Positions 1-11,092 of a stretch of DNA of 64,000 bases are shown here, one piece after another. Each line of letters opens with the position of its first letter. The first letter of the stretch is position 1. The notes beneath the pieces are model-generated. The model was not told the DNA's origin and did not search any database. It worked only from the letters and a program-made list of their open reading frames with translations. The position numbers and the translations under genes were made by a program. This stretch comes from Ananas comosus (Eukaryota; Streptophyta; Magnoliopsida; Poales; Bromeliaceae), in the NCBI RefSeq assembly GCF_001540865.1, contig NC_033635.1:8865959-8929958 (forward strand), in the 5' to 3' direction.

Positions 1-80
1 CCGCCCGTCAGATGTTCGATCGAACTACGCTAGCGCGTTGGATTAAAATAGGTGACCCCCTGGGAAGTTGGGGCGTCACA
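1..80 (+). other. 5S rRNA-like fragment (3' half)
   Basis: Bases about 31-80 read like the last third of plant 5S rRNA: a GGATT/AGGTGACC block (box C region), then CCTGGGAAGT, then a GCGTCACA end. The 5' half with box A is not recognisable and many positions differ, so this is not a working 5S gene. A similar piece in the same orientation is at 60440-60529. It is probably a 5S-derived module carried by a retroelement. The similarity was judged by eye. Confidence 0.5.
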
Positions 81-1130
81 GTTGTTGAGTGGCTTGAGTC
101 TGGTTGTTGTCTCTGATTGTTGTAGTATGTGATAACATATAAGGTTTGCAACTCGGCTTATTGTGCAAACCTTAGAATAGTATGCTTGTCCGGTTATTTG
201 GTGACAGATGTGTTTGGGCCTTAATGAGACAGGTGTTTGGTGTTGCTGGGAACATAGATCGCTAGGGCCTTTTGGGGACGGCAGCGACAGGGTCTCGTGG
301 AGACAGGTGTTGGGCATCCTTGGTTGTTTTTTATCGCATGTTGCGATTGGCAACCCTATGCACCAAATGATGGACATGCAAGGAATGTACGTTGGTTTGA
401 TTGAAATATTGAGCAAACAAATTATCGAGCTCAATTGGTAATGTCAGCCTTGGACCTTTTGGCTAGGCGGAAGGTGAGGTCTTGGCCTTAGGACTGTCGA
501 AATGCCGCAGGTGGCTTTCCGCTAATGGGGATTTGACTTTGGCAGTTTGTGTGTTAAACTGGTGGAAGACTGTGGTCTCCGAGGTGAGTGTTATGGACTC
601 AAGTTTTAGGACAACGATACGTATTCGCTCATGGTGAGCTGGTTGACGTTGTTGCTTTGTTGGCTAGTCAGAGTGTGTCGTTTCGGCCTACAAAATCATA
701 CTCCATACTTGTGGTGTTGTCCCGTGACTTTTCTACCTGAACTTTCGACGTAGTTGAGTCGGTTACTACTACGCAAACCAAGGTTGGGTGAACTTAGAGT
801 TTCTGAGTGGTAAGTTATTATCTTAGATTTGGCAGTTAGGGGATCGGATAATCTTGGTTGCGGCACGATTTTGTCCGTAGGTTATTGAATGGTGTTGATC
901 CCGGTGGGTTTTGGTCCATAGATTTTGGATTGGTTGTTTTCCTTTGTCTCGCCCGAGTAGAACCACAGTTCTATTCTCCCCCACTTCGGAGGTTGATCTA
1001 TCCAGATTCAAGTAAATATGATTGATCAATACTCAAGGTGATACCACAGCATGGTTTGGTATCTGAATTATGATTATGGTAGGTGCGTAGTCAAGTTTCG
1101 GGGACGAAACTTCCTTTAAGGGGGGGATAA
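81..1130 (+). mobile_element. 3' internal remnant of a Ty3/gypsy element
   Basis: No open frame of useful length survives. The recognisable part is the end: a TTTCGGGGACGAAAC block at about 1095-1110, followed by a purine-rich tract (1113-1130, AAGGGGGGGATAA). The same arrangement ends the internal regions at 13090-13121 (+) and, reversed, at 19388-19405 and 28242-28275. This is the usual pol end plus polypurine tract of Del/Tekay-like chromoviruses. An LTR would start at 1131 (TGTGAGGACTG). The left part of the element is outside the window. Confidence 0.55.
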
Positions 1131-1264
1131 TGTGAGGACTGAGATTTTGACAGTGTAGTTAGACTTTTTGTTGATGATATTTTTGTGTGTAATTTAATTA
1201 CATAAGCACTCGTCAAATTTCAGGAGAAAACGAGTTATTATTGCTAGTAGGTTGGGTCGTTACA
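1131..1264 (+). mobile_element. Truncated LTR start joined to a TRIM LTR end
   Basis: TGTGAGGACTG at 1131 directly follows a polypurine tract and looks like an LTR 5' end. The last 35 bases (1230-1264, ending GGGTCGTTACA) closely match the LTR end of the TRIM element at 16288-16818. The two pieces appear fused, so this is a scar of more than one event. Boundaries other than the two ends are uncertain. Confidence 0.4.
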
Positions 1265-1647
1265 TACTCCTCCACCACCTCTATGTCGACGCTGCACTCG
1301 TTTCTTCTACCTTGCCCATACCTCCGCCAACGTCTGGAGTGGCGATGTGGTCAACTCGGATTAGGCACAGACCACAGAGGTGGAGCTACGGTGAAGGGTG
1401 TGGCTATGGACAGCGACGACAACGAGGGTGGTACAGAATTTGAGGATCGAAGAGGGAGAGCATGTTGGGGTGGGGACGGCTATTACAGCAAAGGGCGAAG
1501 GAGGAGTTAGGGTAGCAGAAAAAGACGTAAAGTAGAAGAAAAAAAAGAAAATAATAATAAAAATAAAAAATATATACTTTTTTCTTCTCCTAGGAAGGTC
1601 AGCACGTGCCGCGGTCGCTACAGGGAAGGCCAAGAAATAGAGAAGAA
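1265..1647. other. Unassigned spacer
   Basis: The short open frames here show no recognisable domain. The stretch contains an A-rich run at about 1536-1580. I see no gene or element boundary in it. Confidence 0.4.
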
Positions 1648-1915
1648 ATTAGATTGTTTGAAAGATGAAGTTATACTATTTGAGACTAAATTATACTATT
1701 AGAGGCTAAATTTTACCATTGAAAACTACACGTGACTAATTAAGTTGCATTGTAAAAATAGAAGTTGCAACTGTTTGAGACTGAGTTGTACTGTTTGAGA
1801 CTAAGTTGTACTGTTTGAGAAGTTGCAATTTAATCTCAAATAATTTTAAATAGTGCAACTTAAGTCTCAAATATTGCAATTTAGTTATAAATAGTACAAT
1901 TTCTATTTAATTTAT
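1648..1915. repeat. Dispersed foldback-like repeat, copy 1
   Basis: Built from alternating blocks of the type GTTGTACTGTTTGAGAC and their reverse complements (GTCTCAAATATTGCAATTT), so it can fold on itself. A second copy with the same order of blocks lies at 36935-37300. No coding capacity and no clear target duplication. It may be a non-autonomous DNA element or part of a larger repeat. Confidence 0.5.
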
Positions 1916-4576
1916 TGTCACGCCTCAAAACCCGCCACTTTGGTCGGATTCGGCGTGCCAACAGACTGCCGAACTGACAGAGTTTCCTTCGTCCGTCCAA
2001 GGCACACAATCAATACAATTTAAGCGGTTCCAACCAGAAATAGAATTCATACACCGATTGCATAAGAAAGGTATCAAACATAATTACTAAGCTATTACAA
2101 GCATTCGTCACATTTCACATTACATTTACATCTACATTCAGCCGAATACAATCAACTTTATTACAATTTTGTTCCTTTCCTTCTATACCCAAGGCTATGC
2201 TGACCCAGGGTACATGTATCTCTGGTCTCAAGTGGTAGGGCGCTATCTACCGAGTTACACCCTTTCCTTGCGCCGCCGCGCCGTTCACGTGTGGATCTGA
2301 AAAATATGCGAATGAGAACTATAAACATAGTTTCTAATGGGTACAGCTACCCAAGGGAAGAGCTCGACCCACCAGGTCTAAAGAAGGCAACATAAACAAG
2401 TTGGTCCAATATATAACATATAATTTAGGCTAAATTACATAAACCCCCCTCTCCCGTCAAAACCCGATTTTTTACTTTTCCTCCCTATCATTTAAAAACA
2501 TACACTTTGCCCTCTTGTAAAATGAAAAATGTTCACAGGGGGGGTATGGTGTGTACTGTGATGATAAAATGACCATTTTGCCCCTCACCATTTTCGTCTC
2601 CTCTCTCATCTTCCTCAACAGCAGCCTCGATCAGCCGCGGCTTACGCCTTAATCAGCTGCGATTTCTCTTCATTTTCTTCTCCACCTACTCCCCTCTCCT
2701 CCTGCACCCTCGCCACCCCTCGATTTCGGCGAGGTGGAAATCGAGGTGGGGGTGGATGGAGAGGTGGGTAACAGCAACGAGGGCGAAGGCGAGGCGGTGG
2801 AGGAAGGCGAAGGGGTGTTTGTGGGCGCGGACGGGGATTTGGGCGAGGGCAAGGCAGTGGAAGAGGGCGAGGCGGCGAGGCGGCGAAGCAACAGGAAAGA
2901 GACGGAGGGGTATTTTTGGTATAAAAAAATATTTTATAACGGAACCCTAACGGATCACTAACGGTAGGAAGCAAAGTACACATTTTTTATTTTACAATGG
3001 GGCAAAGTGTAGGTTTTTAAATGACAGGGGGGAAAAGTGAAAAATCGTGTTTTGACAAGGAGGTTTCTGTAATTTAGCCTATAATTTATGCAATTAAATA
3101 AATATCTTGCTTATGCCTCACAAAATGCAATAATGAAATCAATGCAAGTAGGTATTCCTCTTCTACTTTTTATTTCACTATCCATTATATGTACAATCCG
3201 CTCATAAGGTTCTTTTACCATAGCCAAGCTATTTCACCCGAAGCGGTCTCGAGTCAATCATTCACAACTTATCACGTCATTGACTTAGCCACCTGGCGGC
3301 GAAGTCGCCGCACACGCCAGACAATGGCTCAAGTCGCCGAGTGGTGTAATCCTTTACTTGACTTAGCTATCCGGCGGCGAAGTTGCCACACACGCTAGAC
3401 AATGGCTCAAGTCACTAAGTGGTGAAATCGTCGCACGCACCTCCTTGGTATCAAGCCTGACGGCGAAATTGCTGCACACACCAGAGCTTTGATACCAAGA
3501 TCACCAGGATCACTAGATGTGCACATCCGTCCATTTCCATGTCAACCTCTCTAGGTTTATGTTCTCATGTCCAAGTGGTCATCCTACCACTATACCTCAT
3601 AACTTATGTTCAATAACACTAGGTCCTATTTTTCTCCCACCTAGGTTCACTCGACTCTAGGTTTAATAACATTTCTATACAAGTGGTCTTCCTACCACTA
3701 CATTGTTCAACCTATATTCAATAACACTAGGTTCAATATTCAATCACGTTTTTTCTTTATTCTAGTCGTCCACACCTAGGATTCATAATACCATGACATC
3801 TAGTCCTTGATTTCATACTTGTCGAGTTCTCTAATTTTTCTAGAATTTATCGACCTATGCTTATTATCCACACTTAGTCATACATATATATATCCTATAT
3901 GTTCCACATGCCTATGTTCTGGTAGGTAAATCCATCTAGTAACACATGATATATACGTTAACATTTACCACATACAATCTACCATTATATACATGCATCA
4001 GCAAATAACACCATACTTTCTCTTTGGCATGGAAGTGACCTAATCACTTGGGTGAAGCACAATCCACCTCACAACGCTTCTGATTGCTTGTAGGCACTTG
4101 CAATCAAACTCCCGCAGCCAACGTCACCCGATTCAGTTCGACCCAAGCCTAACAGATGAAATCTGGCGATATCTTCCAATTAGATGCCGCAACCTCGCTG
4201 TAATCCAAATCAAGGTTGTCCCTCACGTCGATTTACCTTTTAATTAGAGATTTATGAGATCAATTTAGTTCCAAACCTCTTAGGGACAAAAACCCCAATT
4301 CCAAGCCCTAAATTCCAATTTCTCTAAAAATATTCCAAATCTATAGAGAGATCTTGATTAAACAAGTATAGAACCATCTAGGGGACTCTAGAATCTCATT
4401 TCAAGAGATTTAACCAAAACCCTAATCTCTTAATCCAAAAACGAACCTCGAGTCGAAAGCGTTCCGCGCTACCAAGCGCCCGAGAGCTCGATTCGCCGCT
4501 TCTCCAAGCCTCCCGAGTTCGATCTCCACCAAGATCTCCACGTTTGAGAAGAAAAAGAAGAGAGTGAGAGAGATGA
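1916..4576 (-). mobile_element. Antisense gypsy LTR fragment, interrupted
   Basis: Begins TGTCACGCC, the reverse complement of the LTR end GGCGTGACA seen at 9411 and 15948. It carries the reverse complement of the typical U5-side blocks (Tcc-GTCCGTCCAAGG near 1990, GGGCGCTATCTACC near 2247). A MULE is inserted at 2428-3079. The right part (4040-4570) matches the antisense LTR at 26950-27560. At 4577 it is cut by the gag-only element; the GATGA target duplication (4572-4576 and 15949-15953) shows the target was this LTR. It is therefore older than that element. Confidence 0.65.
2428..3079. mobile_element. Mutator-like element (possible Pack-MULE), 652 bp
   Basis: Terminal inverted repeats of roughly 115 bp start GGCTAAATTACA at the left and end with its reverse complement TGTAATTTAGCC at the right. 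They include matching inner blocks (left ACACTTTGCCCT, right GGGGCAAAGTGT). The flanks are a perfect 9-bp direct duplication TATAATTTA (2419-2427 and 3080-3088); 9 bp is the hallmark of Mutator-like elements. The interior (about 2640-2900) is strongly GC-rich with repeated GGCGAGG-type blocks, unlike the AT-rich ends, and the minus strand is open over 2642-2983. That looks like a captured gene piece, but I cannot name a source. No transposase. Confidence 0.8.
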
Positions 4577-7500
4577 TGTAACATATCGAACTTCTAAAAC
4601 ATTGAAGTTATGGTGTACATTTGGTTGGAAAGCCATTTGAATGATCCCGGTGAAGTTCGGTGAAGTTCTGGAGCATTCGGGCGTTTCGGTGCGCGTAGGC
4701 GCAAAAACGAAACCCGAAAGGCTATGTTGGACCATGAGCTAAATCCGGCATTAGCGTGGATGAAAATATGATGAAAACATGTTCGAAAACATGTTTGGAG
4801 AGTCTCGGTTCGATTTGAAAAGAATCGGAGGTCAAACGAGCGAAAACGGACGAAGGCTGAGAATGCTGAAAATTTGGCTAAGTCTGGAGATTTGGTCCTT
4901 CGGGGACCGGTCTCTCACTGCCTGGGACCGGTGCCAGAGACCCGAAAATGCCCAGTTCGGGCTGTTGCAAGAGAGGCATTGTTGAGGGGCTTATGTGCAA
5001 TTGTTGCATGGGTTAAGTGTATAGAGAGGGTTAGAACACCTCTCTCTCTCTTTCCCTCACCGTAACACCCCAAAATCCATCCCTCTCTCTCTCTAAACGA
5101 AAAAGAAGAAGAGAAGAAGAAGAGGAAAAAGAAGAAGAGAAGAAGAAGAAGAAGGAGAAGAAGGTCAAGAACGGGATCCTTGTCGTCTCCTTCCTCTTCC
5201 TTGTGTTTGGTGAAGCTTGGAGGGGTAAGCTGTAAGGTACCGGACTTCTAAAATCATGAAGTTACGGTGTACATTTGGTTGGAGAGCTATTTGAATGGTT
5301 CCGGTGAAGTTCGGGAGCAATCGGGCGTTTCGGTGTGCGTAGGCGCGAAAACGAAACCCGAAAGGCTATGTTGGGCTGTGGGCTAAATTCGGCATTAGCA
5401 CGGATGAAAAGATGATGAAAACATGTTCGAAAACATGTTTGGAGAGTTTCAGTTCGATTTGAAATGAATCGGAGGTCAAACGAACGAAAACGGGCGAAAA
5501 CGGAGTGAAAACGGACGAAGCTGAAAATTGGCTAAGTCTGAGCTGGAGGTCTCTCTGGGACCGGTCCCAGGCAGAGAGGGACCGGTCCCTCATGCATAGA
5601 CCTGTCCCCGAACCCCGAAAATGCCCAGTTCGGGCTGTTGCAAGAGAGGCATTGTTGAGGGACTTATATGCAATTGTTGCATGGGTTAAGTGTATAGAGA
5701 GGGTTAGAACACCTCTCTCTCTCTTTCCCTCACCGTTTCAACCCCAACACCAACCCTCTCTCTCTCTCTCTAAACGACATGGAAGGAGAAGAAGAAGAAG
5801 AGGAAGCAGAAGGAGAGAAAGAAGAAGAAGAAGGAGAAGAAGATCAAGAAAGTGATCCTCGTCATCTCCTTCCCCTTCCTTGTGTTTGTAGAAGCTTGGA
5901 GAGGTAAGCTTTGTTACCCTCTCATGGTAGATCTCTAGAGATAGGTCTAAATGCTCTAGAAGTGAATTTAGTAGGCTCCTTTGATGCTAGATAGATGTTT
6001 ATTGCATGAATCGGAGATCGATTTGAGGTATTTTGCAATAGTAGCATCTAGGGCATCAAAAGTAGGATTTTTGTAAATAGATGGGTTTGATCTCAAATAA
6101 CCCTCTGTAAACCTAATTGGTAGGTAACGAAACACGTTGGCGAATACGGTTCGGCAATCCGACGAGCTGTTACAAAGATATTGAAGAAACGGACGCTTGG
6201 AACTTCGTTTCCGCCTGGAGGGCCGAGGCGACGTCCATAAATCGTGAAATCGGGTCCCGAGCATCGTAATGGCGAGGCGAAGACCGTTAGCGCTTGAAAC
6301 GGCGAAGCGGCGCGCTCTTGGAGAGCAACTGTGAGATCAGGCCCAAACGGGTGCCGAGTGCCGCGGGACGCTGATTGCAAGTGTCGACGAGCAATCGGAA
6401 CATGAATCGAGGTGGGTTGTGTTTACCGAAGCGACTAGGTCGCCCTTTATGTCTAAGATGATTAAGAATCCATGTTGATGCATATGAATGTAAATGAGGC
6501 ATATAGATGATGCATATAAATGTAAATAAAGCATGTGGTTGATTCATGTAGCTAATTGTCACGCCCGGGTACCAGCGGAAGCATATCCGGTACGTGAACA
6601 GACCCGCCATACACCTGCAGTATATAAGGCGTCTACAAACAAGCAAGTCGATAGGAAGAAGATCATAGAAAATTCTATCCTGATATCAGAGCAAAGTACA
6701 AGTCAACAATACTATCAACAATAGAGTAAAGGAGTATAGTCCAAAAAATCTCAACCAAAAGATGAGTATCACAACTAAAGTGACTGTCCAAAAGTACATA
6801 TACATCACAGGGTATACAAAAGAATAGGTACCACGGTGGTCTATCTATACACAGGGACATCACCCTCGGCCGTAGCCCGAGTAGCAAGGTGATCGACTAG
6901 CACGCTCCTAGTAGTCCCTAGCTAGGCGCGACTCCCTTGCCACGATCCCTAGCCTCTCCTGTAAATGGCTCTGTAAAAACAACCACCAAAAGGGCGTGAG
7001 AACTATTAACAATAGTTCCCAGTGGGTAAGCCGCCAGCCTCGGCGAATTACACCANAAATGCTAAGTAGATCCATGTAAAATGATATGATATAGAATACA
7101 TGCTAGTGATAATGCAAGTGAATGTATGTAATAGCATAGGATGCGTTATGTTGTGATACTTTCCTTACGCAATAGAGATTTATATCTGTTCCTGGTTGGA
7201 ACCACTGTAATGTACATTGTACGGATTGCGACGCCTAGGACGTACAGGGGAAACTCTGTCCGTTCGGCGGTCTGTCGGCGGCGCCGAACCTGACCAAATA
7301 GGCAGGGCTCAGGGCGTGACATAAGCTTTGTAACCCTACAATGGTAGGTAACGAAACACGTTGGCGAAGTCGGTTCGACAATCCGTCGAGCCGTTACAAA
7401 GATATTGAAGAAACTGACGATTTAGCTTCGTTTCCGCCTGGAGGGCCGAGGCGACGTCGTAAAATCGTGGAAATGGATTCGAAGCACTGTGGCACATAAC

Positions 7501-9411
7501 CAAAGACCTATAATTTTCGGGGCTGCGAAGCGAAGCACGGTTGTGGTGCAGTCGCAATATTGGGTCGTGTCGGATACGGGTGCCGCGGGAGGCCGATTGC
7601 AAGTGTCGACAAGCGATCGGAACGCGAGTTAAGGTGGGTTGTGTTTACCGAAGCAACTAGGTCGCCTGTATGTCTAAGTTAAATGTTTATCATTGATGCA
7701 TGTAGTGGTAGCTATTGATAGAGCATGTGTATGCATGAGATGAATGCTAAGCTAGGCTACCAACGATGCAAAATGACATAGTGTAAATAATGCTAAGTGG
7801 AAAGCATAAAGTAAATGACACATGTTAGTCATGTTGCATGTGTAGAAATGTAATGTAAGAATGCTAAGTAATTGTACGATAAGCATGATGTAGAATTAAT
7901 AAATGCAAGCATGTGGTTAATGCTAAGAATATAGTTGATGACATGGTAAAAATGCTAAGTACGTGTATGATAAGCATGTTATAGGGATGCTAATGTAAGA
8001 ATGCTAAGTAAAGGACATATGTATACATATAGATCGAGTGGCATTGAACCTAGAGTCGTGACCCTAGGTTGAACAAGAGTGATAATGAACCTAGTGTTAA
8101 TGAACATAGGTTAACGAGAAAGGCATTAATCCTAATGTTAGAGAACATAGGTTGTGAGGTAAAGGTAAGAACCTAGAGTCAAGTGAATCTAGGTAGACGA
8201 GAATAATGGACCTAGTGTTAATAAACCTAGGCTAAGAGTATGAAAGCAACGAACCTAAATTATTAACTTAGGTTGAGTAAAGGCTTGGACTTAGATAGGT
8301 CAATTTCATAGGGTTAAGACCAACCTTTGAGTACTGTGAAATGGATTCCAGAATCCCAGGACTTGTAGAACACCAAGAGTGGTGCGGGGTGTGTGCGACG
8401 ATTTCGCCGCCCGGGGCTAAAAAACCATTGTCGTGGCGTGTGCGACGATTTCGCCGCCGGATGGTTGAGCCAGTTTGTGGATCATGCCGCAGGGTGACTT
8501 GAGCCATAGCTGAACGTGTGCGACGATTTCGCCGCTGGGTGGCCGAGTCATCGAGTGCGATAAGCTGTTGAGCAGCCAGTGTGCGGACTATCCGCAGAGG
8601 ATTGACTCAAGACCGAGTCGAGTGGCATAGATGGCTAAGGTATGAGCAACCTTAGGAAAGAATCGCCAATGAGCGTAATGTGACCAAGTAAAGACTAGAG
8701 AAAAGCTAATGATAAAGAATAGCTAATAAAGTATAGATCGGCTACAAGTAAAGAATGGCTAATAATATGAAGTAGAATCAATTAATCTACTTGCATAAAG
8801 TTACAGGTATTGCATATTGCATTTCGGGAGACATGACATTTAGTTCAATATCGAATATATGTCTGTTATATGTTATTGGACTAACTTGTTGCAGTGCCTC
8901 CTTGGACCTATTGGTCGAGCTTTTCCCTTGGGTGGCCGTACCCACTGGGAACCATGGAGTTGGTTCTCACCCCACGTTGTTTTGGGGTGTTACAGGTTTG
9001 CACGTGAGCGGCGCAGCGGCGCGAGGCAAGGGCGTAGCTTCGTAGATAGCGCCCTACCCAGAGACCAGAGATAGTGGTACCCCGAGTCGGCATAGCCTAA
9101 GGGTAGAGGAAAATGAAAGAATAAGATGTATCATATGTGTAATAAATTATAATAACTCGGATTGTATGTTGGAGAAAGTGTAATTGTGATGTAAGCAAAT
9201 GTATCAATGTGAATGCTTGTAATAACATAGGATGTGTTTATGTTGTTGATACCTTTACATATGCAATCTGTATGTTGATTTCTGTTCCTGGTTGGAACAT
9301 CATGAATTGTATTGATTACGCCGCCTAGGACGTACAGGGGAAACTCTATCCGTTCGGCGGTCTGTCGGCGTGCCCGAATCTGACCAAATAGGCGGGTGTC
9401 GGGGCGTGACA
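4577..9411 (+). repeat. 5' LTR of element A, rearranged
   Basis: Starts TGTAACATATCG and ends GGGCGTGACA. Compared with the 2.83-kb 3' LTR it has extra material. A second LTR-like start at 5231 (TGTAAGGTACCGG) repeats the first 654 bp. An antisense LTR end occupies 6558-7055. After an N at 7056 a sense LTR end follows (7057-7321), and then the LTR body restarts at 7322 (TAAGCTTTGTAACCC, as at 13795). The last 2.1 kb (7322-9411) run nearly parallel to the 3' LTR. The structure could be nested insertion, recombination or misassembly; the N favours the last for part of it. Confidence 0.6.
6558..7055 (-). mobile_element. Antisense LTR end fragment ending at an N
   Basis: Begins TGTCACGCCCGGG, an LTR end in reverse orientation, and contains the block GAACTATTAACAATAGTTCC seen in other LTRs here (for example near 33095). 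It stops at the N at 7056, beyond which the sequence is an LTR end in the sense orientation. The strand flip at an N means the piece may have been placed by the assembler. Confidence 0.5.
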
Positions 9412-9418
9412 GATAAGG

Positions 9419-9430
9419 TGGTATCAAAGC
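9419..9430 (+). promoter_or_regulatory. Primer-binding site of element A (tRNA-Met type)
   Basis: TGGTATCAAAGC lies eight bases after the LTR end at 9411. It differs by one base from the initiator-tRNA-Met complement TGGTATCAGAGC that plant gypsy elements commonly use to prime minus-strand synthesis. Confidence 0.75.
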
Positions 9431-9775
9431 ATAAAGTAGAGAATGGGATGGCTTAAGCGAACCTAGGAGACCCTAGGATAGTAAAACCATAGAGGTTAAG
9501 GCAAGTGAGAGACGAGGACATGTGACTTGTGGCGAAAGGATTATGGATTTGGACGTGTTATAAACCTCTAAGACGGATATTAGAGGTAGATTCGAGGTGT
9601 GGTTTATTCTCAGCCGAGGGTATTCATGTTCGGCATACGACAACATGAAACTTAGTGATGAGAATAGACGCCCTCGCGTGACTTTCGCCTGATTGGCTTT
9701 CGAGCCGGTGTTAGTGGTCTCGTGTTCGACCCAAGTTGGTCGAGAACTAATCGAGTTGTCGTGTTTCAGGAAGCG

Positions 9776-11092
9776 ATGGCACCGCGTAGGCGATCTTCGT
9801 CCAGATCGGCGCGGGAGGGGACAAGTGGTGTTCCCGAGCAAGTCGACGCGAGCGAAGGCGTAGAGCTTCGTGATAAGTTGGCCACACTCGTAGGAGTGAT
9901 GAGGCAACAGGCTGATGTGGTGCAGCGGCAGCAGGAGGCTGCTGTGCGCCAGAAGGAGCGAATGAAAAGACTCCAAGAAACGGTGGATCGGCTGGTGGCA
10001 GCTCGTCAAGAACGGCTGGGAGCCGCGACGGAGACGTTTCCATCGGGGTTGGGTGACCCGACCCCTATTAGTCCAGAGGTGGAGGCGGAGAGGGAACGAG
10101 CTATGGCGGCCCTTATGACCTTCAAAAAGTTTGATCCGCCTACCTTTGATGGAGAGGATACAGATCCGTGGATCGTAGAGATGTGGATTGATTCCATGGA
10201 AACACTATTCGAGGATTTATACACGTTGGAGCGGGACAAGGTAAACCTAGTCGTGCACTGTCTGAAACAGTCGGCGAAGGTGTGGTGGAAAGGCGTTAAG
10301 CGAGATCGATCGCCTGGTCTCCCTCCTATGACTTAGGAAGAATTTCGGGGATTGGTGTTCTCGGCCTATTTCCCTGACAATGAAAAGCGAAAGCTTAAGA
10401 AAAGGTTCCAAAAGCTGCGGCAAGGAGATCGCTCAGTGAGGCAATATGAGCGGAAATTTTTCCGTATCGTGCATTGTGTCCCGAATGTGGTATGGGATGA
10501 CAAGGACAAAGCTGAATGCTTTGCACGGGGACTTCAACCGGATATTTTCAAGGCTGTGCATGATCTTAAATTGCAGACTTTTGCCGAAGCCTTAGATCGA
10601 GCCTTGTGGATAGAACAAGGCGAAGCATCGGTGCGGGAGGAGCGCGAGGCAAAGTACGAGGAAAAAGAAAAAGGATGACCAACGAGTGGATCCGGTGGTC
10701 AGTCAAGTTCCCGACGAACTTCAATGAGTTCGCGCTCGCGGTCCCGAGCTCCGGGGACATACCGTGTTCGGTCCTCGGCGAGATGTATTATTTGTGGGGG
10801 CCCTCATTTTCCACAGCAGTGTGAGCAGCATTAGGGCAAGTGCTTCAAGTGTGGGCTGCCGGGTCATTTGCGGGACGACTGTCCGCAAGGCGATAACCCG
10901 GCCTTGATGCTGGTGACGGCCCATTCCTCTCTGGGACAGCCTGCAGGTGTGCCACTTGCGGCATGGTCGGGAGAGCGACCGTTGAGGATGGTGCAACCGG
11001 AGGGTTCGCGGCGAGCGCCAAGTGGCTATTGATACGCGACCCGAGTGGTAGAACCTGCCGCTGCTGACGACGTCATGGCAGGTATGAGTTAA
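9776..11092 (+). pseudogene. gag pseudogene of element A
   Basis: Reads from ATG at 9776 (MAPRRRSS) with a basic N-terminus, a coiled-coil-like Q/E/R-rich stretch and the Retrotrans_gag core. An in-frame TAG at 10334-10336 replaces the Trp codon found at the same place in the intact copy on the minus strand. The frame is lost after about 10675. Beyond that, fragments in other frames encode a CCHC zinc knuckle (C-F-K-C-4-H-4-C, about 10838-10880) and the tail (MAGMS, stop 11090-11092). Gag would package element RNA in cytoplasmic particles. At least one stop and one frameshift make this copy non-functional. Confidence 0.85.

Noticed and set aside
2734..2961. Glu/Gly-rich plus-strand frame in the MULE
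   Set aside because: Simple repeat translation inside a transposon; kept only as possible captured cargo, not as a gene.
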